DNA from: JAUYQR01 sp031415015
GTDB lineage: Bacteria > Pseudomonadota > Alphaproteobacteria > Rhodobacterales > Rhodobacteraceae
Assembly: GCA_031415015.1 (NCBI GenBank)
Contig: JANOQT010000020.1
Location: 1-64,000 of the forward strand
Direction of reading: 5' to 3'
Length of the DNA: 64,000 nt
Made by a program: the position numbers and the translations under genes
Shown here: positions 51,122 through 60,383 of the stretch, piece after piece
Numbering within the stretch: the stretch's first letter is position 1
Layout of the letters: each line of letters starts with the position of its first letter
The notes under the pieces: generated by a model
Databases searched by the model: none
Seen by the model: the letters and a program-made list of their open reading frames with translations, nothing else
Told to the model about the DNA's origin: nothing

Positions 51122-52093
51122 TTACCCTTTCATCCAAGGCAAAGTATCCAGATCGACGTTGCCGCCTGTAATGATGACGCCGACACGGCGCCCCCGGAAA
51201 ACCTCCGGATTGGCAAGGATCGTGGCCAGCGGCACCGCGCAGCTGGCCTCGATGATGATCTTCATCCGCTTCCAGGTCAGCTTCATCGCGTCGATGATTT
51301 CCTCTTCGGTCGCGGTGAAAACGTCTTTCACGTGATGGCTGACAAAATGCCATGTCAGATCCTTCAGCGGCACCTTCAACCCGTCCGCAACAGTCTCCGG
51401 CGCGTCGTCGGCGATGATGTGTCCAGCCTTGAAGCTTCGGTATGCGTCATCGGCATTCTTCGGTTCCGCAGCGTAGACATCGACCCCCGGCGCGGTAGAC
51501 GATACCGTCAGACACGTACCCGAGATCATGCCGCCACCGCCGATGGGGGCAATGACTGCGTCAAGGCCCGAGACCTGGTCCAACAACTCACGCGAACAGG
51601 TCGCCTGCCCGGCAATCACCCGTGGGTCGTTGTAGGGGTGCACAAAATCCGCCCCGGTACGCGCCTGCACTTCGGCAAATACCGCCTCACGCGAACTGGT
51701 TGACGGCTCGCATTCCACGATTACCCCACCGTAGCCACGCACGGCATCCTTCTTGGCTTGCGGTGCGGTGCGCGGCATCACGACGTTGCAGGGGATCCCC
51801 CGCCGACCTGCAGCGTAGGACAGGCTGAGGGCGTGGTTACCGCTGGAGTGCGTCGCCACGCCTTTGGCGAGTTGATCCTCGCGCAAGCCAAAGACGGCAT
51901 TCGACGCGCCCCGGACCTTGAAGGCACCAGCCTTCTGGAAGTTCTCGCATTTGAAGAACAGCTCTGCACCCGTCAACTCGTTGAAATGACTGGAGGTCAA
52001 GACTGGCGTGCGGTGGATGTGGGGGCGGATGCGGTCATGCGCCGTGATCACGTCATCGAAGGTAGGGATCACCAAGGGTGCCATATCGTTCAT
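51122..52093 (-). CDS. bhcB: Beta-hydroxyaspartate dehydratase BhcB
   Basis: 323 aa from ATG 52093; ATG 52084 is possible. A fold-type II PLP enzyme related to serine racemase and threonine dehydratase. It removes water from beta-hydroxyaspartate to give iminosuccinate. Marks are RPHIHRTPVLTSSHFNELTG, the PLP lysine K59 in QKAGAFKVRGASNAV, SSGNHALSLSYAAGRRGIPC and the phosphate-binding APIGGGGMISGTCL loop. It starts 1 nt after the bhcA stop. Confidence 0.93.
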   Translation of the reverse strand: MNDMAPLVIPTFDDVITAHDRIRPHIHRTPVLTSSHFNELTGAELFFKCENFQKAGAFKVRGASNAVFGLREDQLAKGVATHSSGNHALSLSYAAGRRGIPCNVVMPRTAPQAKKDAVRGYGGVIVECEPSTSSREAVFAEVQARTGADFVHPYNDPRVIAGQATCSRELLDQVSGLDAVIAPIGGGGMISGTCLTVSSTAPGVDVYAAEPKNADDAYRSFKAGHIIADDAPETVADGLKVPLKDLTWHFVSHHVKDVFTATEEEIIDAMKLTWKRMKIIIEASCAVPLATILANPEVFRGRRVGVIITGGNVDLDTLPWMKG

Positions 52094-52094
52094 C

Positions 52095-53279
52095 TCACGC
52101 TGCGGCCTGCGCCGCCTCCCTGCCGTCATTGCGGTAATACTTCTGGGCCGCAGCCACTCCGGAGCCCAGCGCGATCGGCCAGCCCAGATCGGCAATGCAC
52201 ATCTCGGCGGTGGCAATACCGGACAGCATCATCACGTCCGTCAGCATCCCCAGATGGCCGATGCGGAACACCTTGCCCGCAACCTCACCCAGCCCCACAC
52301 CAAAGGCGACGCCATACTTGGCTGCCGCCAGTTGAACGAGGTCGGTGCCGTTGCAGCCCGCAGGCACGACGACGGCGGTCACCGTGTCGGAATACAGATC
52401 CGGTGACGCCGCGCAGGGCGTCATGCCCCATGCCGCAATTGCGCGGCGCACCCCTTCGGCGATCCGGGAATGGCGGGCGTAGACCGCCTCTAGGCCTTCA
52501 TCTTCAAGCAGTTGGATGGAATGCGCCAGCCCGTTGATCAGCCCGACAGGCGGCGTATATGGGAAGCCGCCTGTCGCATAGGACTTCAGCATGTCCTTGA
52601 AATCAAAGAAGGTACGCGGCAGTTTTGCCGTGTCCATCGCGGCAATCGCTTTGGGGCCGATGCCCAGGATGGCGAGGCCCGCCGGCAGCATGAAGCCCTT
52701 TTGGCTGCCCGCCACCGCAATATCCACGCCCCAGGCGGCCATCTCGAACGGCATTGATCCGATAGAGGACACGCCGTCCACGAACAACAACGCCGGGTGA
52801 TCGCCCATCGCTTTGCGGATGGCGCCGATGTCCGACCGCACCCCCGTCGCAGTCTCGTTATGCGTGGCCAGCACCACCTTGATCTGATGCCCGACGTCCG
52901 CCTTCAACGCCGCCGCAATATCGCTCAGAGGCGCGCCCTGCCCCCAAGGCGTCTCGATGATCTGCACATTCAGGCCGTGGCGCTGGCACATGTCAATCCA
53001 GCGGTGGCTGAACATCCCGAATCGCGCCGCCAGCACCGTATCGCCGGGCGACAGCGTGTTGGAAATCGCCGCCTCCCAGCCGCCGGTGCCGGTCGAGGGA
53101 AGGATGATCACTTCGCCTTCGGCCATGCCAAGCACCTTCTTCACCCCCGCAACCGCCGGTTTGAACACCCGCGCAAAGGCGGGAGACCGGTGGTCGATTG
53201 TCGGCATGTCGCAGGCCTTGCGAACGCTGTCAGGGATGTTCGTCGGGCCGGGGATGAAAACGGGGTTCTGGAAGGACAT
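52095..53279 (-). CDS. bhcA: L-aspartate-glyoxylate aminotransferase BhcA
   Basis: 394 aa from ATG 53279; the longer frame is unsupported. A class V aminotransferase that makes glycine from glyoxylate while converting aspartate to oxaloacetate, closing the cycle. It begins FQNPVFIPGPTNIPDSVRKA, has ATHNETATGVRSDIGAIR and FVDGVSSIGSMPFEM, and places PLP on K194 in VAGSQKGFMLPAG. First gene of the operon bhcA-B-C-D, divergent from bhcR. Confidence 0.93.
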   Translation of the reverse strand: MSFQNPVFIPGPTNIPDSVRKACDMPTIDHRSPAFARVFKPAVAGVKKVLGMAEGEVIILPSTGTGGWEAAISNTLSPGDTVLAARFGMFSHRWIDMCQRHGLNVQIIETPWGQGAPLSDIAAALKADVGHQIKVVLATHNETATGVRSDIGAIRKAMGDHPALLFVDGVSSIGSMPFEMAAWGVDIAVAGSQKGFMLPAGLAILGIGPKAIAAMDTAKLPRTFFDFKDMLKSYATGGFPYTPPVGLINGLAHSIQLLEDEGLEAVYARHSRIAEGVRRAIAAWGMTPCAASPDLYSDTVTAVVVPAGCNGTDLVQLAAAKYGVAFGVGLGEVAGKVFRIGHLGMLTDVMMLSGIATAEMCIADLGWPIALGSGVAAAQKYYRNDGREAAQAAA

Positions 53280-53341
53280 GGTAGCTCTCCGGTGTGTGAT
53301 GCTTCTTCTTAGGCCAGTTACCGGCAATCACCTATTTTTTC

Positions 53342-53354
53342 GAAAATGTTTTTC
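53342..53354. promoter_or_regulatory. Candidate BhcR operator in the bhcA-bhcR spacer
   Basis: The 160-nt divergent spacer is AT-rich at 53331-53400. It contains the perfect inverted repeat GAAAA (53342-53346) TGT TTTTC (53350-53354), followed by further TTTCATGAA and TTTCGTG segments. IclR regulators bind short palindromes in such spacers. The exact site is inferred. Confidence 0.4.
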
Positions 53355-53439
53355 ATGAATCTGGTTTCGTGTTATTGATACATCAAATCAATGGCTAACG
53401 GTTTTTCAACCGCGCAATTGCCCGGAAAGGTTCACCAAA

Positions 53440-54249
53440 ATGTCTGTCAAGCCGCGCGGTCGCCCGAAAGCCTTCAATGACAAGACGGACCAGAACACTG
53501 TGCAGGCACTTGATCGCGCACTGGGGCTGCTGGAACATCTTGCACAGGGTCCCGGTCGCACGCTCAGCGAGCTGGCCGAAGAAATGGACCTTCCCGTCGC
53601 CACCGTCTTTCGCGCCCTCGTAACACTGCAAGGGCACGGGATGGTCGAGGTCGAGGAACCGGGTCAGGTCTGGCACATCGGTGCCGGGGCCTTTCGCGTC
53701 GGCACCGCGTTTCTGCGCCGCACAAAGGTAGTAGAGCGTGCCCGCCAGCCGATGGACGCCCTGATGCGCGACACCGGCGAGACGGCAAATCTTGGGGTCG
53801 AGGTTCGGGGCGAGGTTCTTTTCCTCGCTCAGGTTGAGACGAATGAGGCGATCCGCGCCTTTTTTCCACCGGGCACCAAGGGGCCGATGCATTCCAGCGG
53901 AATCGGCAAGGCGCTGCTGGCCTGGTATCCCGAAGACCGCGCCCGCGAGATCATTGCCCGGAAGGGGTTGGCGAAGTTCACCACCCTGACGCTGACATCA
54001 GACACGGCCCTGATGCGTGATCTGAACCGCACCAGAGAGCGCGGATACGCGATCGATGATCAGGAGCGCGCCGAAGGCATGCGCTGCATTGCAGCCCCGA
54101 TCTTCAACGCTCACGGCGAACCGGTGGCCGGGCTGTCGGTGTCAGGGCCTGCCTTCCGCGTCGGCCTGTCGGACGCTTCCCGCATCGGCGCATTGGTCCG
54201 CGCGGCAGCAGATCAGGTCACAGAGGCGACAGGCGGCAATCGGCCCTAA
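53440..54249 (+). CDS. bhcR: IclR-family regulator BhcR
   Basis: 269 aa. The N-terminal helix-turn-helix spans about residues 18-80 (NTVQALDRALGLLEHLAQGP, LSELAEEMDLPVATVFRALV). The C-terminal IclR effector domain includes HSSGIGKALLAWYPEDRARE, ERGYAIDDQERAEGMRCIAA and PIFNAHGEPVAGLSVSGPAF. Divergent from bhcABCD, the arrangement known for the beta-hydroxyaspartate cluster in Paracoccus, where the regulator senses glyoxylate. Its TAA stop shares bases with the TAG of the convergent DUF533 gene. Confidence 0.92.
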   Translation: MSVKPRGRPKAFNDKTDQNTVQALDRALGLLEHLAQGPGRTLSELAEEMDLPVATVFRALVTLQGHGMVEVEEPGQVWHIGAGAFRVGTAFLRRTKVVERARQPMDALMRDTGETANLGVEVRGEVLFLAQVETNEAIRAFFPPGTKGPMHSSGIGKALLAWYPEDRAREIIARKGLAKFTTLTLTSDTALMRDLNRTRERGYAIDDQERAEGMRCIAAPIFNAHGEPVAGLSVSGPAFRVGLSDASRIGALVRAAADQVTEATGGNRP

Positions 54250-54944
54250 AGCTGTGCCGCCTTGGCATGCAGGTGCGCCACCAACCCGGGATCAAGTTGC
54301 ATCCGCGCGGCCAGCATCGCCAGGTAGCCTTTTTCGGCCGGAGCTTCTTCATCCACCACCAGCAACGAGGCTGCATAAATCTCAGTCGCTTCCTCCTGTG
54401 TCCGCGCCAGTGCGGCCACCCGGCCCACATCCAAAGGCGCGTCAAGCTCGGCTGCGATCAGCGCCGTTGCTTCATCGCCCAGACCCAGAGTGTTCAACGC
54501 CCCGTCGATCCGGACCCTTTCGTCTGCCGTCACGTGGCCGTCCGCCTTTGCCGCTGCGATCATCGCCTGCAAAAGCCGCATCGCAAGATCATCCGCCGCA
54601 TCGGCGTCATCGGGCAGAAAAGCGGTGCCATCCGGCTTTGGCAGGCTGATCGGGCCATCCGCTGCAGTGGTGGATTTGCCCGCCTTCCAGTCCTCATAGG
54701 CCTTGTAGGCCAGCCCGCCGATCAGCGCAGCCCCGCCGACCTTGGCGCTCGCCCCAAGTAGCCTGCGCCCGCCGTTGGTTAGCAGAATTCCTAACAAACC
54801 GCCCGCAATCGCCCCCTTACCCAGAGTCGACTGTTCGCTCCATGCGCCTTTCGCTTTGTCGGCAAGTCCCGTGACCCCCTCGCCCCCGGAGGCCTTGGTC
54901 AGACCCCCCATCAATGTGTCGAGCAGTGATTTCGCGTTCAGCAT
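54246..54944 (-). CDS. DUF533 / TerB-like protein
   Basis: 232 aa from ATG 54944; the longer frame is unsupported. The N-terminal half is glycine/alanine-rich with a hydrophobic hairpin (LGKGAIAGGLLGILL, GASAKVGGAALIGGLAYKAY), probably membrane-associated. The C-terminal half is a helical TerB-like domain: LAMRLLQAMIAAAKADGHVT, DERVRIDGALNTLGLGDEAT, EEATEIYAASLLVVDEEAPA, with an acidic metal-binding look. The function is unknown. Its stop codon overlaps that of bhcR, and no operon partner is seen. Confidence 0.85.
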   Translation of the reverse strand: MLNAKSLLDTLMGGLTKASGGEGVTGLADKAKGAWSEQSTLGKGAIAGGLLGILLTNGGRRLLGASAKVGGAALIGGLAYKAYEDWKAGKSTTAADGPISLPKPDGTAFLPDDADAADDLAMRLLQAMIAAAKADGHVTADERVRIDGALNTLGLGDEATALIAAELDAPLDVGRVAALARTQEEATEIYAASLLVVDEEAPAEKGYLAMLAARMQLDPGLVAHLHAKAAQL

Positions 54945-55030
54945 GGCCGCCTCCGTTGCCCTGTCCCGACGACTATGTGCATGAGTTTGCAAAGCCGCAA
55001 TGACGCCGGACCCGATGCGCCAACCCGCGC

Positions 55031-58000
55031 CTACACGCCCCAGCCGCCGCCGCCCGGCGTCCACATCTCGAACTCCGCACCTGCGGGCAGGTCGCGCTCG
55101 TCATTGCCGTTCAGAATCTCTACATGCCCATCCGGCCAGATCACCCGGTTCACGCCCAAGGCCCCCGGTCCGCCACCATCGCCACCGAAAGGTGCCACCA
55201 CACGGCTGCCGCACAGCGTGGTCACAGTAACCGGCGCAAGGAACCTGATCCTCCGCACCGCACCGTTACCACCCGTCCAAACCCCCGTCCCACCTGATCC
55301 GGCCCGTATGCCAAATGCCTCCAGACGCACAGGAAAGCGTTTCTCCAGAACTTCCGGGTCTGTCATCCGCGTATTGGTCATGTGGCTTTGCACCGCATCG
55401 CAACCCGGAAAGCCGGGCCCTGCACCGGTGCCCCCGGCAATGGTCTCGTAGTTCTGAAACTCTGCATTGCCCCAGACAAAGTTGTTCATAGTACCCTGGC
55501 TGGCGGCCATGACCCCCAACGCCCCGTATAGCGCGTTGCAGGCGGCCTGGCTCACCTCGGTATTTCCGGCGATCACCGCCGCCGGCGCGCGCGGGTTCAG
55601 CATCGTCCCCTTGGGTACGATAATGGTCAACGGCGCAAGGCATCCCTCGTTCAAGGGGATCACCTTGCCAACAAGCGTACGGAAAACATACAAAACCACC
55701 GCCCGCGTCACCGCCTGCGGCGCGTTGTAATTGCCGTCGTGCTGCGCGCTGGTACCAGAGAAATCAACCACTGCACTTCGGGCCTGTCGGTCCACCGACA
55801 CACGCACCCGGATCTCGGCCCCGATGTCCATAGGGTATGTGAACGATCCATCACTTAAACGGTCAATCACCGCGCGCACGCATTCCTCGGCGTTGCGCTG
55901 TACGTGGCCCATGTAGGCGGCAACGACGTCTGTGCCGTAAACCTCGACCAAGCGGATCAGTTCCCGCCGACCGGTTTCATTCGCAGCGACTTGTGCTTTC
56001 AGGTCGGCAATGTTGTGATCCACAGCGCGACAGGGATAGCGGCCCGATGCCAACAAAGTCCGCACCTCAGCCTCGCGCAGCCGCCCCTCGCTGACCAATG
56101 GAAAGAGGTCGATCAGCACCCCTTCCTCCTCGATCGTCCGGCTGTCGGGCGGCGATGATCCCGGGGTACGTCCGCCGATATCAGCATGGTGGCCGCGCGA
56201 TCCTAACCAGAAAACCGGCTGGTTTCCGACGAAGACCGGCGTGATTACCGTCACATCCGGCAGATGCGTGCCGCCGTTATAGGGCGAGTTGAGCATCCAC
56301 GCTTCACCCGGCCGCGCCGTGCCTGCCACTGCTGCCATCACCATCTTGACCGCATGCGACATTGACCCCAAATGGACCGGAACATGTGGAGCATTGGCCA
56401 CCAGGTCACCCCGTTCGTCAAAGATCGCGCATGAAAAGTCTAATCTTTCCTTGATGTTGACTGACCATGCCGTGTTCGCAAGGGTTGCCCCCATCTGATC
56501 AGCGACCGACATGAAAAAGTTGTTGAACACCTCAAGAAGAACCGGATCCGCAGTGGTTCCTGCAGCATCCGGACGCGCAACAGCATCTGCGCGATGCAGG
56601 ATCAGGTTGCCCTGCCCATCCATGCGGGCATGCCAGCCTGGATCCACCACGACTGTTCCCGTCTCCTCGACAATCACTGCCGGACCTGCAATGCGTGTGC
56701 CACTTCCGCAGATGCTTCGGTCATAATGCGGCACCTCCTGCCAGCATCCGCCAGCCCACAAGTTTACAAAGCCGATCGGCTCTGCGGAACCGGCTCCGAT
56801 GGGCATATCTGGAAGCTCTACCCCATCGGCCACAGCTTCTACCGCCAGAATTTCGAACAAAAGTTCACGTTCGGATGAGGTAAATCCGAACCGCGCCTTA
56901 TGGGCGTCAGCAAAGGCCGTCGCCATCGCGGCCGACGTCCCAAAAGGGACCTCTAGACTGTGATGCGATCCGTCATACCGCAGATGGGCACGTTTCCACA
57001 CGCGGATGTCTGAAACCCCCTGCCCCGCAAGTTCCGACCTCGCCTCTGCCACAAGTCCGTCCAGAACATGCCCGGCATCGTCTACCTGCGAAAGGGGCGC
57101 ATCAAACTGAACCTGACGCAAAGCACGGATTTCAGCCAGCCCCATACCATATGCCGATAGCACGCCGGCAAAGGGATGAATGAACACCGACTGCATTGCG
57201 AGGGCATCCGCCACACCACACGCATGCTGACCGCCTGCCCCCCCAAAGCAGTTGAGCGTGTACGTCGTCACATCGTGGCCGCGCTGAACGCTTATCTTCT
57301 TGATCGCATTCGCCATATTGTCGACCGCGATACGCAGGAAGCCGTCCGCAACCAACTCGGGCTGGGTCTCCACACCGGTCAGCAGCGCGATGTCGGAGGC
57401 CAGTGCAATGAATTTTGTGCGTACCACCTCTGCATCCAGCGGCAAGTTTCCATCCGGCCCGAAGACAGCCGGAAAATGCCCGGGCGACAAGCGCCCCAAC
57501 ATCACGTTGCAGTCGGTGATGGTCAGGGGACCTCCACGGCGATAGCTTGCCGGGCCCGGATTTGCCCCCGCACTCTCTGGACCAACTTGATAGCGGCCGT
57601 CACGGAACGTGCAGATCGAACCGCCTCCCGCCGCAACCGTATGGATGTCCATCATCGGCGCGCGCATTCTTACGCCGGCAACCTCTGTCTCGAATGATCG
57701 TTCATAAATTCCGGCATAGTGGCTGACATCGGTAGAAGTGCCCCCCATGTCAAAGCCGATCAATCGAGAGTACCCGGCAGCCTCTGCCACTCGCGCCATG
57801 CCAACAATGCCGCCTGCGGGCCCGGACAGGATCGCGTCCTTGCCCTGAAACAACCCCGCTTCGGTCAGCCCACCGTTCGATTGCATGAAAAGAAGGCGCC
57901 CTGTCGCCCGCCCGATGGCCAGCGCGCCTTCAACCTGCGCCACATAGCGCCGCAGAATTGGCGACAGATACGCATCCACGACGGTCGTATCACCGCGCGG

Positions 58001-58603
58001 CACCAGCTTGGACAAACGGCTGACCTGATGCGACAGCGACACCTGGGTGAAGCCAAGGTCCGCTGCCATCTTCCCCACCCGCAGCTCATGGGACGGATTG
58101 ACGTGACCATGGATCAAGGCAACCGCCACCGACCTGATTCCCGCCGCATAGGCAGCAACCAGCTCAGCCCGCACCGACGCTTCATCAAGCGACCGCACTT
58201 CCGCCCCTTCGGCATCAAGCCTGCCCGGCACTTCGGCCACCACCTCATACACAAGATCCGGCCGCCGGATATGCAGATCAAAGAGGCCGGGCCGTGCCTG
58301 GGTGCCGATACGCAAAAGGTCACGGAAACCTGCCGTAATCAACAACAGGACCCGCTCACCCTTTCGCTCCAGCAGCGCGTTGGTCGCGACTGTCGTCCCC
58401 ATCTTGACCGCTGATATTGTGTTGTCAGGAATCGGCTCCCCGGGGACGAGCCCCAGGCAATCCCGGATTCCCTGCACGGCGGCATCTGCATACCGCTCGG
58501 GATTTTCGGACAACAACTTTCGGGTGATCAGCCGCCCGTCTGGTGCCCGCGCCACCACATCCGTAAAGGTGCCACCCCGGTCGATCCAGAATTCCCACGG
58601 CAT
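55031..58603 (-). CDS. 5-oxoprolinase / hydantoinase A-B fusion
   Basis: 1190 aa from ATG 58603 (MPWEFWIDRGGTFTDVVARA); the frame to 58720 lacks family support. The HyuA half (about 1-680) has the ATP-binding SAVKMGTTVATNALLERKGE, LIGFDMGGTSTDVSHYAG and MMDIHTVAAGGGSICTF. The HyuB half (about 710-1190) has EVFNNFFMSVADQMGATLAN, RLDFSCAIFDERGDLVANAP, HVPVHLGSMSHAVKMVM and the C-terminal GGNGAVRRIRFLAPVTVT region. The length and fusion fit ATP-dependent 5-oxoprolinase, which opens 5-oxoproline to glutamate; a hydantoinase activity is possible. Single gene. Confidence 0.88.
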   Translation of the reverse strand: MPWEFWIDRGGTFTDVVARAPDGRLITRKLLSENPERYADAAVQGIRDCLGLVPGEPIPDNTISAVKMGTTVATNALLERKGERVLLLITAGFRDLLRIGTQARPGLFDLHIRRPDLVYEVVAEVPGRLDAEGAEVRSLDEASVRAELVAAYAAGIRSVAVALIHGHVNPSHELRVGKMAADLGFTQVSLSHQVSRLSKLVPRGDTTVVDAYLSPILRRYVAQVEGALAIGRATGRLLFMQSNGGLTEAGLFQGKDAILSGPAGGIVGMARVAEAAGYSRLIGFDMGGTSTDVSHYAGIYERSFETEVAGVRMRAPMMDIHTVAAGGGSICTFRDGRYQVGPESAGANPGPASYRRGGPLTITDCNVMLGRLSPGHFPAVFGPDGNLPLDAEVVRTKFIALASDIALLTGVETQPELVADGFLRIAVDNMANAIKKISVQRGHDVTTYTLNCFGGAGGQHACGVADALAMQSVFIHPFAGVLSAYGMGLAEIRALRQVQFDAPLSQVDDAGHVLDGLVAEARSELAGQGVSDIRVWKRAHLRYDGSHHSLEVPFGTSAAMATAFADAHKARFGFTSSERELLFEILAVEAVADGVELPDMPIGAGSAEPIGFVNLWAGGCWQEVPHYDRSICGSGTRIAGPAVIVEETGTVVVDPGWHARMDGQGNLILHRADAVARPDAAGTTADPVLLEVFNNFFMSVADQMGATLANTAWSVNIKERLDFSCAIFDERGDLVANAPHVPVHLGSMSHAVKMVMAAVAGTARPGEAWMLNSPYNGGTHLPDVTVITPVFVGNQPVFWLGSRGHHADIGGRTPGSSPPDSRTIEEEGVLIDLFPLVSEGRLREAEVRTLLASGRYPCRAVDHNIADLKAQVAANETGRRELIRLVEVYGTDVVAAYMGHVQRNAEECVRAVIDRLSDGSFTYPMDIGAEIRVRVSVDRQARSAVVDFSGTSAQHDGNYNAPQAVTRAVVLYVFRTLVGKVIPLNEGCLAPLTIIVPKGTMLNPRAPAAVIAGNTEVSQAACNALYGALGVMAASQGTMNNFVWGNAEFQNYETIAGGTGAGPGFPGCDAVQSHMTNTRMTDPEVLEKRFPVRLEAFGIRAGSGGTGVWTGGNGAVRRIRFLAPVTVTTLCGSRVVAPFGGDGGGPGALGVNRVIWPDGHVEILNGNDERDLPAGAEFEMWTPGGGGWGV

Positions 58604-58784
58604 GCAGCACTCCCGAAAACCCTCGGCAAGCCTATGGCTGATGCCATCCGGACTCAAGGAGATAGCTGGCCGGACGCAGGAGCCCGAACCCGTTCCTTCA
58701 CAGTGTATTTGTTCTGCCAAGGCAACGTGATCTCAAGGGAATGCTACGCCCTTGTTCACCTAATACTGCAAATTCAAGGCTAAA

Positions 58785-58861
58785 TGGTGAACCCGGAGCG
58801 ATTCGAACGCCCGACCCTCAGATTCGTAGTCTGATGCTCTATCCAGCTGAGCTACGGGTCC
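58785..58861 (-). tRNA. tRNA-Arg (anticodon ACG)
   Basis: 77 nt, cloverleaf complete. Acceptor GGACCCG pairs with CGGGTTC (one G-U), the D-arm reads GCTCAGCTGGATAGAGC, and the anticodon stem TCAGA/TCTGA encloses the loop CTACGAA with anticodon ACG. The T-arm reads CGGGCGTTCGAATCGCTCCG. The 3' CCA is encoded (58785-58787). ACG is normally edited to ICG, reading CGU, CGC and CGA. Confidence 0.95.
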
Positions 58862-58910
58862 ACAACTGCGGGCGATGTAGCCCCGCGCTGCTGCCAATGC
58901 AAGGGCGAAA

Positions 58911-60383
58911 TCATGCCGTTGCACCGACGGTCTGTTTCGGAAGATGGATCAAGAACTCCGTCCCGTCCTGGTCGCTTCGGGCGAGTTCAAGTTTGCCGCC
59001 GTGGCCGCGCACCAGCTCGGACGCGATAGCCAACCCCAAACCGGTGCCACCCTTGCGCGTGCCGCCCTGGAAGGCCGCGAACAGGTGCTCGCGCGCACGG
59101 GCGGGCAGTCCGGGGCCGGTGTCCCCGACCCGGATCCACCATTCCGTCTCGTCCTCGCCTGCCGAAATCTCGATGGTACCAGGTTGGCCTTTCGAGGCGA
59201 TTGCCTGCCGGGCGTTGCGCACAAGGTTGCTGAGGACCCTGTACAGTTGTTCCGCATCGGCCCGAAGCACCAGCCCTGGGGATACATCGATGAGACAGGT
59301 CACTTGCCCATCTAACCCGATCCCGTCTGCCCCATGGCCATCCGGACCAAACCCCTCGCCCTCTGCCACCTCTTCCACCAGTTTGGCAAAGTGCAAACGG
59401 CGCAACTGCGGGGGCGGTTCTTCCGCCTTGCCGAAGGCAAGGGTCGCTTCGCACAAGGAAACCGCACGGCTGATCGAGTTTACCAGCTTTGGCGCGGCGC
59501 GGGCCACAGTCGGATCGGCGCTGCCTTCGATACGGTCAGCAAAAAGCTGTGCCGTCGTCAGGATATTGCGCAGATCGTGGCTGATCTTGGCCACTGCACT
59601 GCCCAGCTGCGCCAGGCGCTCTTTCTGCCTGAGTGCCCCGGTCAGCTGGGTCTGCATGGATTGCAGCGCCTCTTCGGCAATGCGCAGCTCCTCGACATCC
59701 GCCGTCGGCTCGATCACCTGCCGTGCATCCTCGGGGGACTGCGCGTAGGCCTGCATGTGCCTTACGACCCGCCGGATCGGCATCACCAAAAGCCTGCGCA
59801 CCGCCAGAAACAGCAAGAACGCGGTCACCACAGAAATCAGCGCCGAAAGGAGCAGTATTCGCAAACCATAGTCGACCATCGCATCGCGCAGCGGTTTGGT
59901 CTCAATGGTTACCTCGATCAACGTGCCCGCTTCCTGTACCGGATTGCCGATCACCCGGACGATCCGGTTTTCTGGGTCCGCCAGGCACCTGAACGCATCG
60001 CGGATCAGCTCCCAGGGGCCGGCCATCCGAAGGTCATAACTGTCGTAGACCTCCTGCGGGACGGGCGAAGAAAGCACCAGCTGTCGCACCTCGTCCCGAC
60101 GCAGGACGACGTTGAACACTTCGGCGTTTGCCAGCAGCTCCTTTTCCAGCTCTGGCATGATCATGTCTTCGGTGGCCAGTTGCGTCAGCGCCGCGATCTG
60201 CGCCTGCTTCAGCCGTGTCAGCAGAAAGTCCGCCCGATACCGCGCGATTGAGGGCACGAAGATCATCACTTCGGCCAGCATCACGAAAACCACGGTAAGC
60301 ATCAGGAACCGACCCGACAGGGTATTGAAGAACCTGCCTCGTTTCGCCGTCACCCGTCCCTCCAACTCCCCGTCAGGGGACAA
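58911..60383 (-). CDS. Membrane sensor histidine kinase
   Basis: 490 aa. Two membrane helices (about 26-45 and 174-196) bound a periplasmic sensor region of about 125 residues. A HAMP linker (about 197-250) follows, then the H-box KISHDLRNILT with His269. The ATPase domain has the N-box NLVRNARQAI, G1 DTGPGLP and G2 GGTGLGLAIASELV. No response regulator gene is adjacent, so its partner is elsewhere. The start overlaps the 3' end of the upstream flavoprotein gene by 11 nt, placing it third in an operon with the TVP38 and oxidoreductase genes. The signal is unknown. Confidence 0.9.
   Translation of the reverse strand: MSPDGELEGRVTAKRGRFFNTLSGRFLMLTVVFVMLAEVMIFVPSIARYRADFLLTRLKQAQIAALTQLATEDMIMPELEKELLANAEVFNVVLRRDEVRQLVLSSPVPQEVYDSYDLRMAGPWELIRDAFRCLADPENRIVRVIGNPVQEAGTLIEVTIETKPLRDAMVDYGLRILLLSALISVVTAFLLFLAVRRLLVMPIRRVVRHMQAYAQSPEDARQVIEPTADVEELRIAEEALQSMQTQLTGALRQKERLAQLGSAVAKISHDLRNILTTAQLFADRIEGSADPTVARAAPKLVNSISRAVSLCEATLAFGKAEEPPPQLRRLHFAKLVEEVAEGEGFGPDGHGADGIGLDGQVTCLIDVSPGLVLRADAEQLYRVLSNLVRNARQAIASKGQPGTIEISAGEDETEWWIRVGDTGPGLPARAREHLFAAFQGGTRKGGTGLGLAIASELVRGHGGKLELARSDQDGTEFLIHLPKQTVGATA

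Noticed and set aside
58785..58861. tRNA-Arg as the attachment site of an integrated element
   Set aside because: No integrase gene or duplicated tRNA 3' end is visible in the window.
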